Origin: Bog-793 sp050013835
GTDB lineage: Bacteria > Actinomycetota > Acidimicrobiia > Acidimicrobiales > Bog-793
Direction: 5' to 3'
Length of the DNA stretch: 64,000 nt
Assembly (NCBI GenBank): GCA_050013835.1
Contig: JBEKEM010000009.1
Location: 76,497 to 140,496 of the forward strand
Shown here in pieces: positions 24,112-32,251 of this stretch (within the stretch, counting starts at the first letter, position 1; every line of letters starts with the position of its first letter). Below the pieces are notes generated by a model. It was not told the DNA's origin. It made no database searches and saw only the letters and a list, made by a program, of their open reading frames with translations. The position numbers and the translations under genes were made by a program.

Positions 24112-25296
24112 TCACTCGCCGACAGCGCCTCCACTGACGCTCACCTCGGACTTCGTCGTCCGCCAGTTGACCGTCGGCCGGATCGCCTCGGGGTTAACGC
24201 GGTTCTTGTGCTTGATCGCCATCTCGACCAGCGAGGCGACGTGCTCGTCGTTCAGCAAGTGCGGGTCCAGCCCGAGATCAGGCAGTTTCGTCGCGATCGC
24301 GTGGTAGTAGTGCTCTTCCTTCTCGACACGGGGGTCGGGAATCGACTCGATCGTGACCGGCACCGGCGAGACGCGCTTGACCCACTCGGCGAGCCCGTTC
24401 ACCGAGAACGACTCGGTGAACTGGTTGAAAACACGGAACTCACCCGAGGCGGCCGGGTTGAGACAGGCGAGCTCGACGCAGGCGAGCGTGTCACGAATGT
24501 CGAGCATGCCCCGCGTCTGGCCGCCCTTGCCGTAGACGGTAAGGGGGTAGCCGACGGCGGCCTGGACGGCGAAGCGGTTGAGCACCGTGCCGAACACTCC
24601 GTCGTAGTCGAACCGGGTCTCGAGATCGGGATGCATCAAAGTCTCGGGGGTCTGCTGTCCGTAAACGACACCCTGGTTGAGGTCCGTCGAACGAAGTCCC
24701 CAGATCTTGCAGGCAAAATGGATGTTGTGGCTGTCGTGCACCTTGGACAGGTGGTAGAAGGAGCCTGGCTGCTTCGGGTACGGCAAGACGTCGGTCCGGC
24801 CCTTATGGGTGATCTCGATGTAGCCCTCTTCGATGTCGATGTTCGGCGTGCCGTACTCACCCATCGTGCCCAGCTTGACGATGTGGATCTCCGGGTTGAG
24901 CTCGGCGATCACGTAGAGGAGGTTGAGCGTCCCCACGACGTTGTTCACCTGGGTGTAGACGGCGTGTTTCCGGTCGATCATCGAGTACGGCGCACTGCGC
25001 TGTTCGGCGAAGTGGACAATCGCCTCGGGGTCGAAGGAACGGACCGTCTCGTAAAGGAACGGGTAGTCGGTGAGGTCGCCGATGAAGGGTTCGATGGAGT
25101 GTCCGCTGACTTCCTTCCACGTTGCTACACGTCGGTGCAGCTGGCGGATCGGGACGAGGGAGTTCGATCCCATCTCGTCGTCGTAGTGCCGACGGACGAG
25201 ATTGTCGACAACTCCAACATCGTGACCGCGCTGGGAGAAGTGGAGTGCGGTCGGCCATCCAAGGTAGCCGTCGCCCCCTAGAACGAGGATCCGCAT
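24112..25296 (-). CDS. sqdB: UDP-sulfoquinovose synthase homologue (SQD1/SqdB, Agl3 type)
   Basis: Converts UDP-glucose and sulfite to UDP-sulfoquinovose in the plant and cyanobacterial enzyme. The 394-residue extended SDR has GGDGYLGWPTA at 7-17 (NAD), DNLVRRHYDDEMG, EQRSAPYSMIDRKHAVYTQ, Thr144-Met-Gly-Glu147, and YHLSK at 181-185, matching the Thr, Glu, Tyr and Lys catalytic set of Arabidopsis SQD1 almost position for position. TRGMLDIRDTLACVELA is also family-typical. ATG 25296 with AGGAAGGA upstream. No sulfoquinovosyltransferase (SqdX or SqdD) is adjacent, so the sugar's destination, lipid or surface glycan, is unknown. Confidence 0.88.
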   Translation of the reverse strand: MRILVLGGDGYLGWPTALHFSQRGHDVGVVDNLVRRHYDDEMGSNSLVPIRQLHRRVATWKEVSGHSIEPFIGDLTDYPFLYETVRSFDPEAIVHFAEQRSAPYSMIDRKHAVYTQVNNVVGTLNLLYVIAELNPEIHIVKLGTMGEYGTPNIDIEEGYIEITHKGRTDVLPYPKQPGSFYHLSKVHDSHNIHFACKIWGLRSTDLNQGVVYGQQTPETLMHPDLETRFDYDGVFGTVLNRFAVQAAVGYPLTVYGKGGQTRGMLDIRDTLACVELACLNPAASGEFRVFNQFTESFSVNGLAEWVKRVSPVPVTIESIPDPRVEKEEHYYHAIATKLPDLGLDPHLLNDEHVASLVEMAIKHKNRVNPEAIRPTVNWRTTKSEVSVSGGAVGE

Positions 25297-25571
25297 CGGG
25301 CTGTCCTTCCTGTCATGAGCTAGTTGCTCGTCAGTCCACCTTGGCGACATGAGATCGCAGACCGCGGGGATCAGCGAGTTTGACGGTCGCCAGCCGGGGC
25401 GCGACGCATCGTGGTAACGCTTGCGTCTTGGTAACCGACCGAGAAGTTTAGTCGAGTCGGGGCGACCCGGTACACTGCCTCTGTCCCGGCGGAACGCCTC
25501 CTCGGCCCGGCCATCCGCGGCCAATCCTGAGCGCGCGGGGCCGCGACGACGGCGCGATGCTCGCGACCGAC

Positions 25572-25647
25572 GCCGGTGTGGCGCAGCTGGCAGCGCAGGC
25601 GACTTGTAATCGTCAGGTCGTGGGTTCGAGTCCCACCACCGGCTCCA
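25572..25647 (+). tRNA. tRNA-Thr(TGT), CCA encoded
   Basis: Acceptor stem GCCGGTG pairs with CACCGGC, the anticodon loop is CTTGTAA, the T-loop is TTCGAGT, the discriminator is U, and CCA is encoded at 25645-25647. Together with the CGT isoacceptor at 19028 the window covers two Thr codons. Confidence 0.95.
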
Positions 25648-25701
25648 CCCCTCCGGAGACCCATTTGACCTGCGGAAATCCGCGTCGGCTGGGGACGGGC
25701 C

Positions 25702-26073
25702 CTATTCGGGGAGATGGCAGACGGCCTCGACGTTGTTGCCATCCGGGTCGCGGACGAAAGCACCGTAGTAACCGGGGTGGTATTCGGGCCACAGGCGCGG
25801 TTCGTGGAGCACCTCGGCCCCCTCGGCCACGGCGGCGTCGAAGAAGGCCCGCACCGCGGCGCGGTCGGCGGCGTGGAAGGCGAGATGGGACTCCCGGAAG
25901 CCCTCACCCGTCACCGCCGGCCCGACCCAGAACTCGGGCTTCCCGCCGACGCCGAAGCCGACGACCTCCCCGAAGTCCATCACCCGACTGCCGCCCAGCG
26001 GTGCCAGGACGGCGTCATAGAAAGCGATGCTTCTGGTGGCATCGGCGCACTGAATCGAGAAATGATCAATCAT
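25702..26073 (-). CDS. VOC (glyoxalase/dioxygenase superfamily) protein
   Basis: A 123-residue single vicinal-oxygen-chelate unit: MIDHFSIQCADATRSIAFYDAVLAPLG, a central HLAFHAADRAAVRAFFDAAVAEG and the end YYGAFVRDPDGNNVEAVCH. His at position 4, His near 70 and Glu near 118 could form the metal site. Such short proteins include glyoxalases, fosfomycin-type resistance proteins and many of unknown substrate, so no specific activity is assigned. ATG 26073; the frame upstream is not coding. Confidence 0.85.
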   Translation of the reverse strand: MIDHFSIQCADATRSIAFYDAVLAPLGGSRVMDFGEVVGFGVGGKPEFWVGPAVTGEGFRESHLAFHAADRAAVRAFFDAAVAEGAEVLHEPRLWPEYHPGYYGAFVRDPDGNNVEAVCHLPE

Positions 26074-26245
26074 GCGCACATCATGGCCCGGCGGGGCGGT
26101 CCGCGGAAGCCCTCCCAGCGCGCGCCCCGACCAACCGTCGGTAACGGGGCATCGGCCAGGCGACACCGAGTCGCGGCAGGCCGCCCACCGGGGCTGTTTC
26201 GGCAACCCGCCGTCCCGCACCCGGCGACGGCGGTAGCGTCATCGG

Positions 26246-27286
26246 GTGCCCGCCGCAGATTCGGATTTCCTCTCGGCGTGCCGGTGCAATCCGGTCCGCC
26301 GTACGCCGGTGTGGTTCATGCGGCAGGCGGGGCGATCGCTCCCGGAGTTCCGCGCCCGCCGTGGCACCAACAGCATCCTCGAGGCCGTGCGCGACCCCGA
26401 GCTCGCCGCCGAGCTCACCTGCCATCCGGTGCGTCGTTACGGTGTCGACGCCGCGATCCTCTTCTCCGACATCATGGTCCCGTACGCCGCGATCGGCTGC
26501 GGTGTGGCGGTCGTCCCGGGCACGGGGCCCGTCGTGGACCAGCCGTTCCGCTACGAGTCCGACCTCGGACGGCTGCGCCCGCTCGAACCGGAGACCGACA
26601 CGCCCTACGTCCTCGAGACGGTCCGACGCGTCGTCGAAGCTGTCGACGTGCCCGTCATCGGCTTCGCCGGAGCGCCGTTCACGATTGCCAGCTACCTCAT
26701 CGAGGGCGGGCCCTCCCGCGATTTCGCCCGCACCAAGACGTTGATGCACTCGGCGCCGGGGACCTGGTTCGGGCTCGTCGACCGGCTTGCCGGGATCGCC
26801 ATCGCCTCGCTGCGCAGCCAGGTCGACGCCGGAGCGCGCGCCGTCCAGCTGTTCGACAGCTGGGTCGGAGCGCTAAGCCGCGCCGACTACGAGCGTTTCG
26901 CCCTGCCGGCGACCCGCCGCATCCTCGATGCTCTCGCTGACCTCGCCGCCCCGCGCATCGTGTTTGGCGTGGGCACCGGGGAGCTCCTTGACCTGATGGC
27001 GGACGCCGGTGCCGACGTCGTTGGTGTCGACTGGCGCGTGCCGCTCGATCACGCCGCCGCCCGGGTCGGGAACCGCACGGCCCTCCAGGGCAACCTCGAC
27101 CCGGCGATCTGCCTCGCCGGCTTCGACGCCGTCGAGACGGCGGCCCGCCAGGTCCTCGCCGAGGGACGGGCGGCTGCGGGGCACGTCTTCAACCTCGGCC
27201 ACGGCGTGCTTCCGGGGACCGACCCCGAGGTCCTGCGCCGCCTCGTCGACCTCGTCCACGGCACGACCCCGGGCACGGCAGGGTAG
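26246..27286 (+). CDS. hemE: Uroporphyrinogen decarboxylase
   Basis: Decarboxylates uroporphyrinogen III to coproporphyrinogen III. The 346-residue protein has the N-terminal signature TPVWFMRQAGRSLPEFRA (substrate arginines), the FSDIMVPYAAIG stretch with the catalytic aspartate, GFAGAPFTIASYLIEGG, and the end HVFNLGHGVLPGTDPE. GTG start at 26246. It is 4 nt upstream of the ferrochelatase gene, forming a hemE-cpfC-hemY operon. Confidence 0.96.
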   Translation: MPAADSDFLSACRCNPVRRTPVWFMRQAGRSLPEFRARRGTNSILEAVRDPELAAELTCHPVRRYGVDAAILFSDIMVPYAAIGCGVAVVPGTGPVVDQPFRYESDLGRLRPLEPETDTPYVLETVRRVVEAVDVPVIGFAGAPFTIASYLIEGGPSRDFARTKTLMHSAPGTWFGLVDRLAGIAIASLRSQVDAGARAVQLFDSWVGALSRADYERFALPATRRILDALADLAAPRIVFGVGTGELLDLMADAGADVVGVDWRVPLDHAAARVGNRTALQGNLDPAICLAGFDAVETAARQVLAEGRAAAGHVFNLGHGVLPGTDPEVLRRLVDLVHGTTPGTAG

Positions 27287-27290
27287 CCCG

Positions 27291-28217
27291 ATGACGACCG
27301 GCGTCCTCGTGATGGCGTACGGCACGCCGCGGGGCCCCGACGACGTCGCGGCCTTCTACACGGATATCCGGCGCGGCTCCCCACCGTCCGCCGCCCAGCT
27401 CGCCGAGCTTCAGTCCCGCTACGCCGCCATCGGCGGCGTCTCGCCGCTCGCCGAGAAGACAGCGGCGCAGGTCGCCGCCCTCGACCGGGCGCTCGGGACG
27501 AGGGCCCCCGGGCACTTCCGCACCGCCTACGGCGCCAAGCACTCCTCCCCCAAGATCGAGGCGGCCGTCGACGAGTTGGTCGACTCCGGCGCAGCGGCGG
27601 TCGTCGGTCTCGTGCTCGCGCCGCACTACTCCGCCGGGAGCGTCGGCGAGTACCTCGCCCGGGCCGGACGGCGGACTGCCGAACGCGGTATCCCAGCGGC
27701 CTTTGTCGAACGCTGGGGTGCCGAGCCCGAGCTCATCGAGCTCCTCGCCCGCCGCACACAGGAGGCCGTCACCTCGCTGGCCGTTCCCCCCTCTGAGGTC
27801 GAGGTGGTCTTCACGGCGCACAGCCTGCCAACCCGGTTTGCCGCGGCGGGGGACCGCTACCCCGACGAACTCGTCGAGACGGCGAGGCTCGTCGCCGAGC
27901 GCTGCCATCTCCCGCGCTGGCGGACGGGATGGCAGAGCGCCGGCCGGACCGACGAGGAGTGGCTCGGCCCCGACATTCTCGACCTCCTCGCCGCCTCCGC
28001 CGGCGAGGGGGCCCGGGCCGTCGTCGTCTGCGCCGCCGGCTTCACCTCCGACCACCTCGAACTCTGCTATGACCTCGACATCGCGGCGCGCGACCGTGCC
28101 GCCGAGCTCGGGCTCGCCTTCGCCCGCACCGCTTCCTTGAACGACGACCCGGTGCTCGCGGGACTGCTCGCCCGTCTCGTCGCGGCGGCCGACCCCGCGC
28201 CGCCCGCCCGACCCTGA
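27291..28217 (+). CDS. cpfC: Ferrochelatase (probably coproporphyrin III ferrochelatase)
   Basis: Inserts iron into the porphyrin. The 308-residue product starts with GVLVMAYGTPRGPDDV and carries VFTAHSLPTRF with the catalytic His, AGRTDEEWLGPDI and VVCAAGFTSDHLELCYDLD with the second metal-site Glu. Actinobacteria use the coproporphyrin-dependent route, in which this enzyme acts on coproporphyrin III; that specificity is inferred from taxonomy and from the neighbour oxidase. The start ATG 27291 follows the hemE stop by 4 nt. No extra cysteines for a [2Fe-2S] cluster are evident at the C-terminus. Confidence 0.94.
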   Translation: MTTGVLVMAYGTPRGPDDVAAFYTDIRRGSPPSAAQLAELQSRYAAIGGVSPLAEKTAAQVAALDRALGTRAPGHFRTAYGAKHSSPKIEAAVDELVDSGAAAVVGLVLAPHYSAGSVGEYLARAGRRTAERGIPAAFVERWGAEPELIELLARRTQEAVTSLAVPPSEVEVVFTAHSLPTRFAAAGDRYPDELVETARLVAERCHLPRWRTGWQSAGRTDEEWLGPDILDLLAASAGEGARAVVVCAAGFTSDHLELCYDLDIAARDRAAELGLAFARTASLNDDPVLAGLLARLVAAADPAPPARP

Positions 28218-28237
28218 CCCGGCGGCAGGGCTTCCCG

Positions 28238-29671
28238 ATGGCGCGCAAACGGGTCCTCGTCGCCGGAGCCGGCGTGAGCGGACTCGTCGCGGCCCGGAGT
28301 CTCGCCGCCGACCACGACGTCGTCCTGGCCGAAGCGTCCGGTCGCGTCGGTGACAAGCTGCGCACCGCCCAGTTCCGGGGGTGCCCGCTCGACACGGGGC
28401 CAGACGTCTTCATCACCCGCAACCTGGCGGCCGTCGAACTCTGCCGCGAGCTCGGAATCGCCGACGAGCTCATCGCCCCGTCCACCTCGCGCGCCGCCAT
28501 CTGGGCGCGGGGCGAGCTGCGCCCGTTCCCCCCGGGGCTGGCGCTTGGAATCCCCATCAAGCTTCTCGCCCTGCTTCGCTCGGGGGTCGTCGCGCCGGCC
28601 GCCATCGTCCGCGCGGCGACCGACCTCATCCCCCGGGGGCAGATCGCGCCGGCGGACCTCGGAACCTGGACGGGCGCGCCCCGCACTGACCTCTCCGTCG
28701 GAGCGGTCGTCGGACGGCGCCTCGGGCGGGAGGTGCTCGAGACGCTCGTCGACCCGCTCCTGGGGGGGATCAACGCCGGTGACGTGCGCCAGCTGTCTTT
28801 CGCCGCCACGGCGCCGGAGCTCGCGCGGGCGATCGCCGGGCGCTGGTCGTTGCTTCTCGCGCTGCGTGGCTACCTGAAGGCCGGCACCAAGCCGAACAAC
28901 CAGACGATTCCGGTCTTCCTCGGTCTGTCGGGCGGCCTCGAGATGCTGGGGCACTGCCTGGAGGCCGACTGCCGTGCCCGCGGCGTCGAGATCCGCACAG
29001 ACGCCGCGGTCGGCGAGCTGCGGCGGGGGACGGCTGGTCGGGGCTGGCGGGTGCCGGTCGGGACAGACGAACTCAGCTGCGACGGTGTCGTGCTCGCTGT
29101 CCCGAGCCACTCCTCGGCCGCCATTCTCGCCGCGCTCGCCCCGGAAGCCGCGGAGCTGCTCGCCGGTGTCCCCTACTCGGGGGTCGTCACCGTCTCGTTC
29201 GCCTGGCCGGCGGGGGTCATCACCGATTCGACGCGTGCCCTCGTCGGGAGCGGCGTGCTCGTCCCCCGCCACTACGGGCTGCTTGCCACCGCCCTCAGCC
29301 TGACCTCCTCGAAGTGGCCCCGCTCGGCGCGACCGGATGAAGTCGTCGTGCGCGCCTCTGCCGGCCGCCTGGGCGACGGACGCGCTCTCGCCCTCGGCGA
29401 CGACGCCCTCGTCGCCCGGCTGACAGTCGAGATGAGGACGATCCTCGGCATCGACGCCTCGCCGCTCGAGGTCCTCGTCCAGCGCTGGCCCGAGTCGTTC
29501 CCCCAGTACGTCGTCGGCCACCTCGCCCGGGTGGCACGGATCGAGTCGCTCGTCGCGGAGCTCGGACCGATCGCCCTCGCGGGCGCCTGGGCGAACGGGA
29601 TCGGGATCCCGGCGTGCATCGCCAACGCCGGGCGCGCCGCCTCGACGCTCGCCGCCACACTCAAGCCGTGA
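28238..29671 (+). CDS. hemY: Coproporphyrinogen/protoporphyrinogen oxidase (HemY/CgoX type)
   Basis: An oxygen-dependent FAD enzyme that aromatises the porphyrinogen ring. The 477-residue protein has VLVAGAGVSGLVAARSLA and a Glu/Gly nucleotide-binding fold, DPLLGGINAGDVRQLSF (the PPO family signature), FLGLSGGLEMLGHCLE, and the C-terminal FAD segment IALAGAWANGIGIPACIANAG. In place of the usual GGRV loop it reads SGRVGDKLRT. Given the adjacent ferrochelatase it probably acts on coproporphyrinogen III (CgoX). ATG 28238, 20 nt after cpfC; its stop overlaps the next gene (GTGA). Confidence 0.93.
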   Translation: MARKRVLVAGAGVSGLVAARSLAADHDVVLAEASGRVGDKLRTAQFRGCPLDTGPDVFITRNLAAVELCRELGIADELIAPSTSRAAIWARGELRPFPPGLALGIPIKLLALLRSGVVAPAAIVRAATDLIPRGQIAPADLGTWTGAPRTDLSVGAVVGRRLGREVLETLVDPLLGGINAGDVRQLSFAATAPELARAIAGRWSLLLALRGYLKAGTKPNNQTIPVFLGLSGGLEMLGHCLEADCRARGVEIRTDAAVGELRRGTAGRGWRVPVGTDELSCDGVVLAVPSHSSAAILAALAPEAAELLAGVPYSGVVTVSFAWPAGVITDSTRALVGSGVLVPRHYGLLATALSLTSSKWPRSARPDEVVVRASAGRLGDGRALALGDDALVARLTVEMRTILGIDASPLEVLVQRWPESFPQYVVGHLARVARIESLVAELGPIALAGAWANGIGIPACIANAGRAASTLAATLKP

Positions 29672-31221
29672 GGAAGCTGACCCGCCCGAAGGTCGCGGTC
29701 GGCCGGGCCGCCCTGGCGCTCGTCGCCGGGGGACTCATCGGCTGCTCCCTCCCGCCGTTCGGACCGTGGTTCCTCGCACCCGCCGGTCTCGCGATCGGCG
29801 CCGGGCTGATCCGCGGGCGTTCGGTCCGGGGCCGCCTGTCCACTGGGTTCCTCGTCGGCCTGGGCCAGTTCGCGATCGGCTGCGTCTGGGCCTTCGAGTT
29901 CACGGGCCTCGGCTACGCCGTGCTCGTCGCGTTCGAGGCGTTGTTCGTCGCCGTCGCCCTCGCCGCCGTCCCGCCCGGACGCGGACGGCTGGTCGCCTTC
30001 GCCGGATCGCTAACGATCCTCGAGTGGGCCCGCGACCACTGGCCCTTCGGCGGACTGCCAATCGGGAGCGCCGCTATCGGCCAGGCCGGCGGGCCGCTCT
30101 CCGGGCTCGCCCGGGTCGGCGGGCCACTCCTCCTCGTTGCGGCGGTGGCGCTCATCGGTGCCGGTCTCGCCACTGCCGGCACGCCGTTGCCACTCCGTCC
30201 CGCCTCGCGGCACCTGGCCCTCGGCCCGCCCGCCGCGGGACTGACGGCCCTCGCCCTCGTCGCATTGGGCGCAGGGCTCGCCTCGCTCGCGCCGCGAGGT
30301 GGACCGCCCCGCGCCGCCGTCGACGTTGCGATCGTCCAGGGTGGCGGAAGACGGGGTCTCGGTTCGCTCGAAGTGCCAGCTGGCCGCGTCTTCGCCGCCT
30401 CCTGGCGCGTCTCGTCCCGCGTCACGCCCCCCGTCGGCCTCGTCGTGTGGCCCGAGGACGCCGTCCCGCTGCCCGGCCGGATCGTCCGCTCGCAACGCGC
30501 GGAACGCCTCGCCGGCCTCGCCTTGCGGTTGCACGCGACGGTCCTCGCCGGAGTGACCGTGCCCGTCGGCGCTTCCCGGTTCCTCAACGAGCTCGTCGCC
30601 TGGGGACCCTCCGGAAGGATCATCGGCACAGTCGAGAAGGCCCACCCGGTGCCCTTCGGCGAGTACGTGCCCCTGCGCTCGATCTTCTCCCGGGTCGCGA
30701 GCCTCGCCGGGGTGCCGCGGGACGTGATCGCCGGCCGCAACGACGGGGAGCTCATGACACCGACGGGGCGCCTCGCCCTCCTCAACTCATTCGAGGCGTT
30801 CTTCGCCGACCGGGCCAGCAGCGGCGTCCGCGCCGGCGGCGAGCTACTCGTCGTCGAGACGAACACGGCCTCCTACTCGACGGACGTCATCCCCGCAGAG
30901 GAGCTCGCGGCGTCACGGCTGCAGGCGGTCGCCGAGGGACGTGACCTCGTCCAAGCGGCGACGACCGGCTACTCGGCGGTGATCGATCCCGATGGGACGG
31001 TCACCATGCGCAGCCGGCTCGGCCCGGCGGACCTCCTGCGGGCGACCGTGGCGTTGCGGACGGGCATGACGCTCTACGCCCGCTTCGGCGACGGGCCGGT
31101 GCTGGCCGCGGCGGCGGCGGCACTGGCGATCGGCTGGGCGCTGCAACTCGGCACCGCCGGGCGCGAGGGCACGCACCGGGTGGCGCGGCGCCGGCGCGTG
31201 GACGGGTCGCGGTCGGTCTAG
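29668..31221 (+). CDS. lnt: Apolipoprotein N-acyltransferase homologue with Ser at the nucleophile position
   Basis: N-acylates the diacylglyceryl-cysteine of lipoproteins at the outer face of the membrane. The 517-residue product has five or six N-terminal membrane helices, a nitrilase domain from about 215 to 480 and a last helix at about 480-500. The general base Glu263 (VVWPEDAVPLP) and Lys324 (GTVEKAHPVPFGEYVP) are present. The nucleophile, Cys387 within an ICYE motif in E. coli, aligns with Ser374 in LLNSFEAFF; the following Glu is kept. It could be a Ser-dependent or inactive member. GTG 29668 overlaps the hemY stop. Its last codons fall inside the left arm of the 17-bp inverted repeat. 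Confidence 0.88.
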   Translation: MRKLTRPKVAVGRAALALVAGGLIGCSLPPFGPWFLAPAGLAIGAGLIRGRSVRGRLSTGFLVGLGQFAIGCVWAFEFTGLGYAVLVAFEALFVAVALAAVPPGRGRLVAFAGSLTILEWARDHWPFGGLPIGSAAIGQAGGPLSGLARVGGPLLLVAAVALIGAGLATAGTPLPLRPASRHLALGPPAAGLTALALVALGAGLASLAPRGGPPRAAVDVAIVQGGGRRGLGSLEVPAGRVFAASWRVSSRVTPPVGLVVWPEDAVPLPGRIVRSQRAERLAGLALRLHATVLAGVTVPVGASRFLNELVAWGPSGRIIGTVEKAHPVPFGEYVPLRSIFSRVASLAGVPRDVIAGRNDGELMTPTGRLALLNSFEAFFADRASSGVRAGGELLVVETNTASYSTDVIPAEELAASRLQAVAEGRDLVQAATTGYSAVIDPDGTVTMRSRLGPADLLRATVALRTGMTLYARFGDGPVLAAAAAALAIGWALQLGTAGREGTHRVARRRRVDGSRSV

Positions 31222-31674
31222 GTCGGTGTTGATTTGGGTGCCCTTCGAGGGTGCTCGCGAAGTGCTCTGCAGGGGACGCGACTCGTGTCTTGCTGGGAAA
31301 ATCCAATCCGGACCGCCGGATGCTCAATGTCTCGGCATTCTCCGTGGTCTCGTCAAGGACGGATCGATGGTGCCATTTTGGCCGATCATCGAGAAGAGCT
31401 CTCAAGGACGCGGACCTCACGGACTAGTTCCCGCCCGCTCCTCGCGCCCGGCCGCGCGTTCGAGGGCGGCCGCGTGCCGAACAGCACGTCGTGAGCCCTT
31501 GGGAGCGTCCCCAGGAGGGGACGACACCTCCGACGCCGAGCGACAATCCGGCGCGGCCGGCTTTCTCCCTCTGCACGCCGGCTCTTCGGTGCGGGCTTAC
31601 CCCCTTGGACCGACCGGAACGCCACGTCCGTCGAGACTCAATCCGAAAGGCCTTTACTCAACACCGACCTAGAC
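31216..31674. repeat. 459-bp block bounded by a perfect 17-bp inverted repeat
   Basis: The left arm GTCTAGGTCGGTGTTGA at 31216-31232 is repeated exactly, in reverse complement, at 31658-31674. The arms supply the final Val codon and the TAG stop of both flanking convergent genes, lnt and gtrA. The 425 bp inside encode nothing I recognise and are partly less GC-rich than the flanks. No direct target duplication is visible. This has the outline of a MITE-like element or recombination module, but no transposase or recombinase lies near. A simple intrinsic terminator is excluded by the arm distance. Confidence 0.7.
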
Positions 31675-32226
31675 GGCGCTGAACTCGTCAGTGGCGAGTT
31701 CAGCCTCGCCCGCTCTCAGCTCCTCGGGTTCGATCACGGCCGGGGCGGGTGGAACCGTCGGCGTGTTGAACAGGTAGCGGTTGAAGATCGTGAACTTGCC
31801 GACCCAGAGCACGCCATAGGTGAAGAAATTGGCAAACTCGACGAGGATTGTCACACCCATCTTCGAGTGGGTGAGGTGGTGCGCCTCGACGGCGGCGAGG
31901 TGCACGGCCCCCGTCGAAAGAAGCACTCCGGCGATGGCGATCGTCCAGAAGGGGACGACCTCTTTCATCATGTGCGACTTGCCGGTCTTGCCCCAGGTCC
32001 AGCTGCGGTTGAGCCAGTAGGCGGGCGCCGTCGCGATCGACGTCGCGAGCAGGTTGCTCTCCGCCGCCGAGCCGACCTTCAGCACGCGGAAGAAGACGTA
32101 CAGCATCGCCAGGGTGAGAACCGTCGAGATCACCGAGACGGACGTGAAACGCCAGACCTTCGGGAAGTTCGGGTGCTTCATGAGCTGGCGCGCGAAGACA
32201 ACCGGGTGCAGGAGCGCTTGACGCAT
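31669..32226 (-). CDS. GtrA-family membrane protein
   Basis: A 185-residue protein with four predicted helices (about residues 27-47, 53-70, 88-110 and 120-150) and the family's VWRFTSVSVISTVLTLAMLYVFF start and LATSIATAPAYWLNRSWTWG motif, where the aromatic-Asn-Arg-Trp-Trp stretch is diagnostic. GtrA proteins flip polyprenyl-phosphate sugars or support cell-surface polysaccharide synthesis. The acidic C-terminal tail EELRAGEAELATDEFSAV is cytosolic. ATG 32226; the start lies back to back with tesB, 25 bp apart. Confidence 0.88.
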   Translation of the reverse strand: MRQALLHPVVFARQLMKHPNFPKVWRFTSVSVISTVLTLAMLYVFFRVLKVGSAAESNLLATSIATAPAYWLNRSWTWGKTGKSHMMKEVVPFWTIAIAGVLLSTGAVHLAAVEAHHLTHSKMGVTILVEFANFFTYGVLWVGKFTIFNRYLFNTPTVPPAPAVIEPEELRAGEAELATDEFSAV

Positions 32227-32251
32227 GACCCGCCGAGTGTACCGTCTCCAC

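Noticed and set aside
31216..31674. Interpretation of the 17-bp inverted repeat as one intrinsic terminator
   Set aside because: The arms are 425 bp apart, far beyond any terminator loop.
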